Source of the DNA: DATBIO01 sp036556965
GTDB taxonomy: Bacteria; Acidobacteriota; Vicinamibacteria; Fen-336
Assembly (NCBI GenBank): GCA_036556965.1
Contig: DATBIO010000207.1
Coordinates: 1-14,876 of the forward strand
Direction of reading: 5' to 3'
DNA: 14,876 nucleotides
The number at the start of each line of letters is the position of its first letter. The first letter of the stretch is position 1. The notes beneath the pieces were generated by a model. The model was not told the origin of the DNA. It saw nothing but the letters and a program-made list of their open reading frames with translations, and ran no database searches. Shown piece by piece: positions 13,998 to 14,876 of this stretch. The translations under genes were made by a program, and so were the position numbers.

Positions 13998-14876
13998 ATG
14001 GCGGCGACCCTGTCCCGGCGCATAGAGCCGTTCATGATCCCCGGCGGGCTCAAGGGCCAGCTCGCCGAGCTGCCGGTGCCGGACATCCTCCAGCACCTCC
14101 GCCGGTCCCAGAGCACGGGCATCCTGACCCTCGTCTCCGGGGGCGCGCGCAAGGCCCTGTACTTCAAGGACGGGCAGGTGGTGTTCGCCTCCAGCAACCT
14201 CCCCAACGACCGCCTGGGGGAGCTCCTCATCCGCGAGGGCAAGATCACGGTGGAGGAGTACGACGCCTCCATCCGCGCCCTCTCCAAGGGCAAGCGGCAG
14301 GGGCGCGTGCTCGTGGAGATGGGGGCCCTCTCGCCCAAGGACCTGTGGGAGGGCGTGCAGGCGCAGGTGCGCGAGATCGTGTACTCGGTCTTCCAGTGGG
14401 ACGACGGACAGTTCCACTTCGAGGAGTCGGCGCTCCCGGAGAAGGAGCGCATCACGGTGGACCTCGACGTGGTGGACCTGATCCTGGCCGGCATCCGCCG
14501 CGTGGAGGCGCACGGCCGGATCCAGAGCCGCTACCCCGACTCGGAGCTGGTGCTCGAGGACCTGGGCGGCGGGCCCGCCCTGGAGCCCTACGAGAGCCAC
14601 GTGCGCTGCCTGGTGGACGGCGAGCGCTCCGTCCTCGAGATCTGCGGCGAGAGCGAGATCGGGGACAGCGAGACGCTGAAGGTGCTCTACGCGATGCTCT
14701 CCGCCGGCCTCCTGCGCGTCAAGGGGCGCAAGGTGCGCGCCCTGGACCAGGACTTCGTGCCCGAGGACACGCCCTACTCGGTGGCCTCCTCCTTCAACCA
14801 CATGTACTCGTTCATCTTCCGGTACATGGTGCGGGAGGTCGGGCCCATCGCCGAGAACGTGCTCGAGAAGTACCTG
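13998..14876 (+). CDS. DUF4388 (PATAN-type) domain protein, 3'-truncated by window end
   Basis: The frame is open for 293 codons to the last base, so the C-terminus is missing. Residues of about 18-115 are a DUF4388/PATAN domain: LKGQLAELPVPDILQ, then STGILTL, LYFKDGQVVFA and LGELLIREGKI. A helical continuation follows (QVREIVYSVFQWDDGQFHFEE begins near 122). A winged-helix-like segment lies at about 195-255 (VRCLVDGERSVLEIC and LLRVKGRK), and SFNHMYSFIFRYM is near the window end. PATAN proteins occur in signalling and gliding/pilus-related systems, often next to response-regulator modules, but the molecular role is not established and I assign none. The ATG at 13998 was chosen; ATG at 14034 (MIPGGLKGQL) is a good alternative that starts directly at the domain. 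There is no clear Shine-Dalgarno for 13998. It probably forms its own transcription unit. Confidence 0.82.
   Translation, partial: MAATLSRRIEPFMIPGGLKGQLAELPVPDILQHLRRSQSTGILTLVSGGARKALYFKDGQVVFASSNLPNDRLGELLIREGKITVEEYDASIRALSKGKRQGRVLVEMGALSPKDLWEGVQAQVREIVYSVFQWDDGQFHFEESALPEKERITVDLDVVDLILAGIRRVEAHGRIQSRYPDSELVLEDLGGGPALEPYESHVRCLVDGERSVLEICGESEIGDSETLKVLYAMLSAGLLRVKGRKVRALDQDFVPEDTPYSVASSFNHMYSFIFRYMVREVGPIAENVLEKYL

Noticed and set aside
11684..14494. A 936-codon open frame on the minus strand
   Set aside because: It lies opposite the recognisable SpoIID-like and DUF4388 genes. Its peptide is Arg/Gly/His/Pro-rich with no motif, as expected for an antisense frame in very GC-rich DNA where stop codons are rare.

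Overview
This is a very GC-rich window (third codon positions are almost all G or C) from a Gram-negative bacterium with an outer membrane. It encodes the lipoprotein-releasing ABC system, the BAM insertase, an OmpH/Skp chaperone, lipid A enzymes and a TonB-type transducer. All recognisable genes lie on the + strand and are tightly packed. The combination of LolCE-LolD, ClpC, BamA, OmpH, FabZ/LpxA, LpxI, a Gfo/Idh/MocA oxidoreductase, SpoIID/LytB and a DUF4388 (PATAN) protein suggests Acidobacteriota or a neighbouring phylum (Myxococcota/Desulfobacterota-like lineages, Methylomirabilota). This placement is inference from gene content and is not firm.

Layout. Positions 1-2000 hold a possible tail of an unknown upstream gene, then the LolC/E-type permease and the LolD ATPase, which move lipoproteins off the inner membrane. 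Positions 2083-4488 hold a ClpC-type AAA+ unfoldase. Positions 4485-6935 hold BamA, followed by an OmpH/Skp chaperone (6955-7668) with an unusual Ala/Pro-rich tail. Positions 7740-8993 hold one continuous frame encoding FabZ fused to LpxA. LpxI follows (8990-9802), then a Gfo/Idh/MocA oxidoreductase (9787-10728). A short AT-richer gap (10729-10823) probably carries promoters. It is followed by a TonB-family protein and, overlapping it by four bases, a large SpoIID/LytB-type protein with a SPOR domain and an SLH-like segment. The window ends inside a DUF4388 (PATAN) protein (13998 onward).

How the genes fit together: most are envelope-biogenesis genes. LolCE/LolD sort lipoproteins, OmpH carries outer-membrane proteins to BamA, and FabZ supplies the fatty-acid branch while LpxA and LpxI make early lipid A intermediates. 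lpxD, which usually sits between ompH and fabZ, is absent from that slot, and lpxB is not in the window. Several junctions are four-base overlaps of the form NTGA (ATGA, GTGA, TTGA, possibly CTGA), implying translational coupling.

I saw no tRNA, rRNA, CRISPR array, insertion sequence, phage gene or defence system, and no gene-free stretch longer than about 100 bases. The most unusual items are the FabZ-LpxA fusion, the SPOR/SLH-containing SpoIID protein, and the placement of clpC between lolD and bamA.
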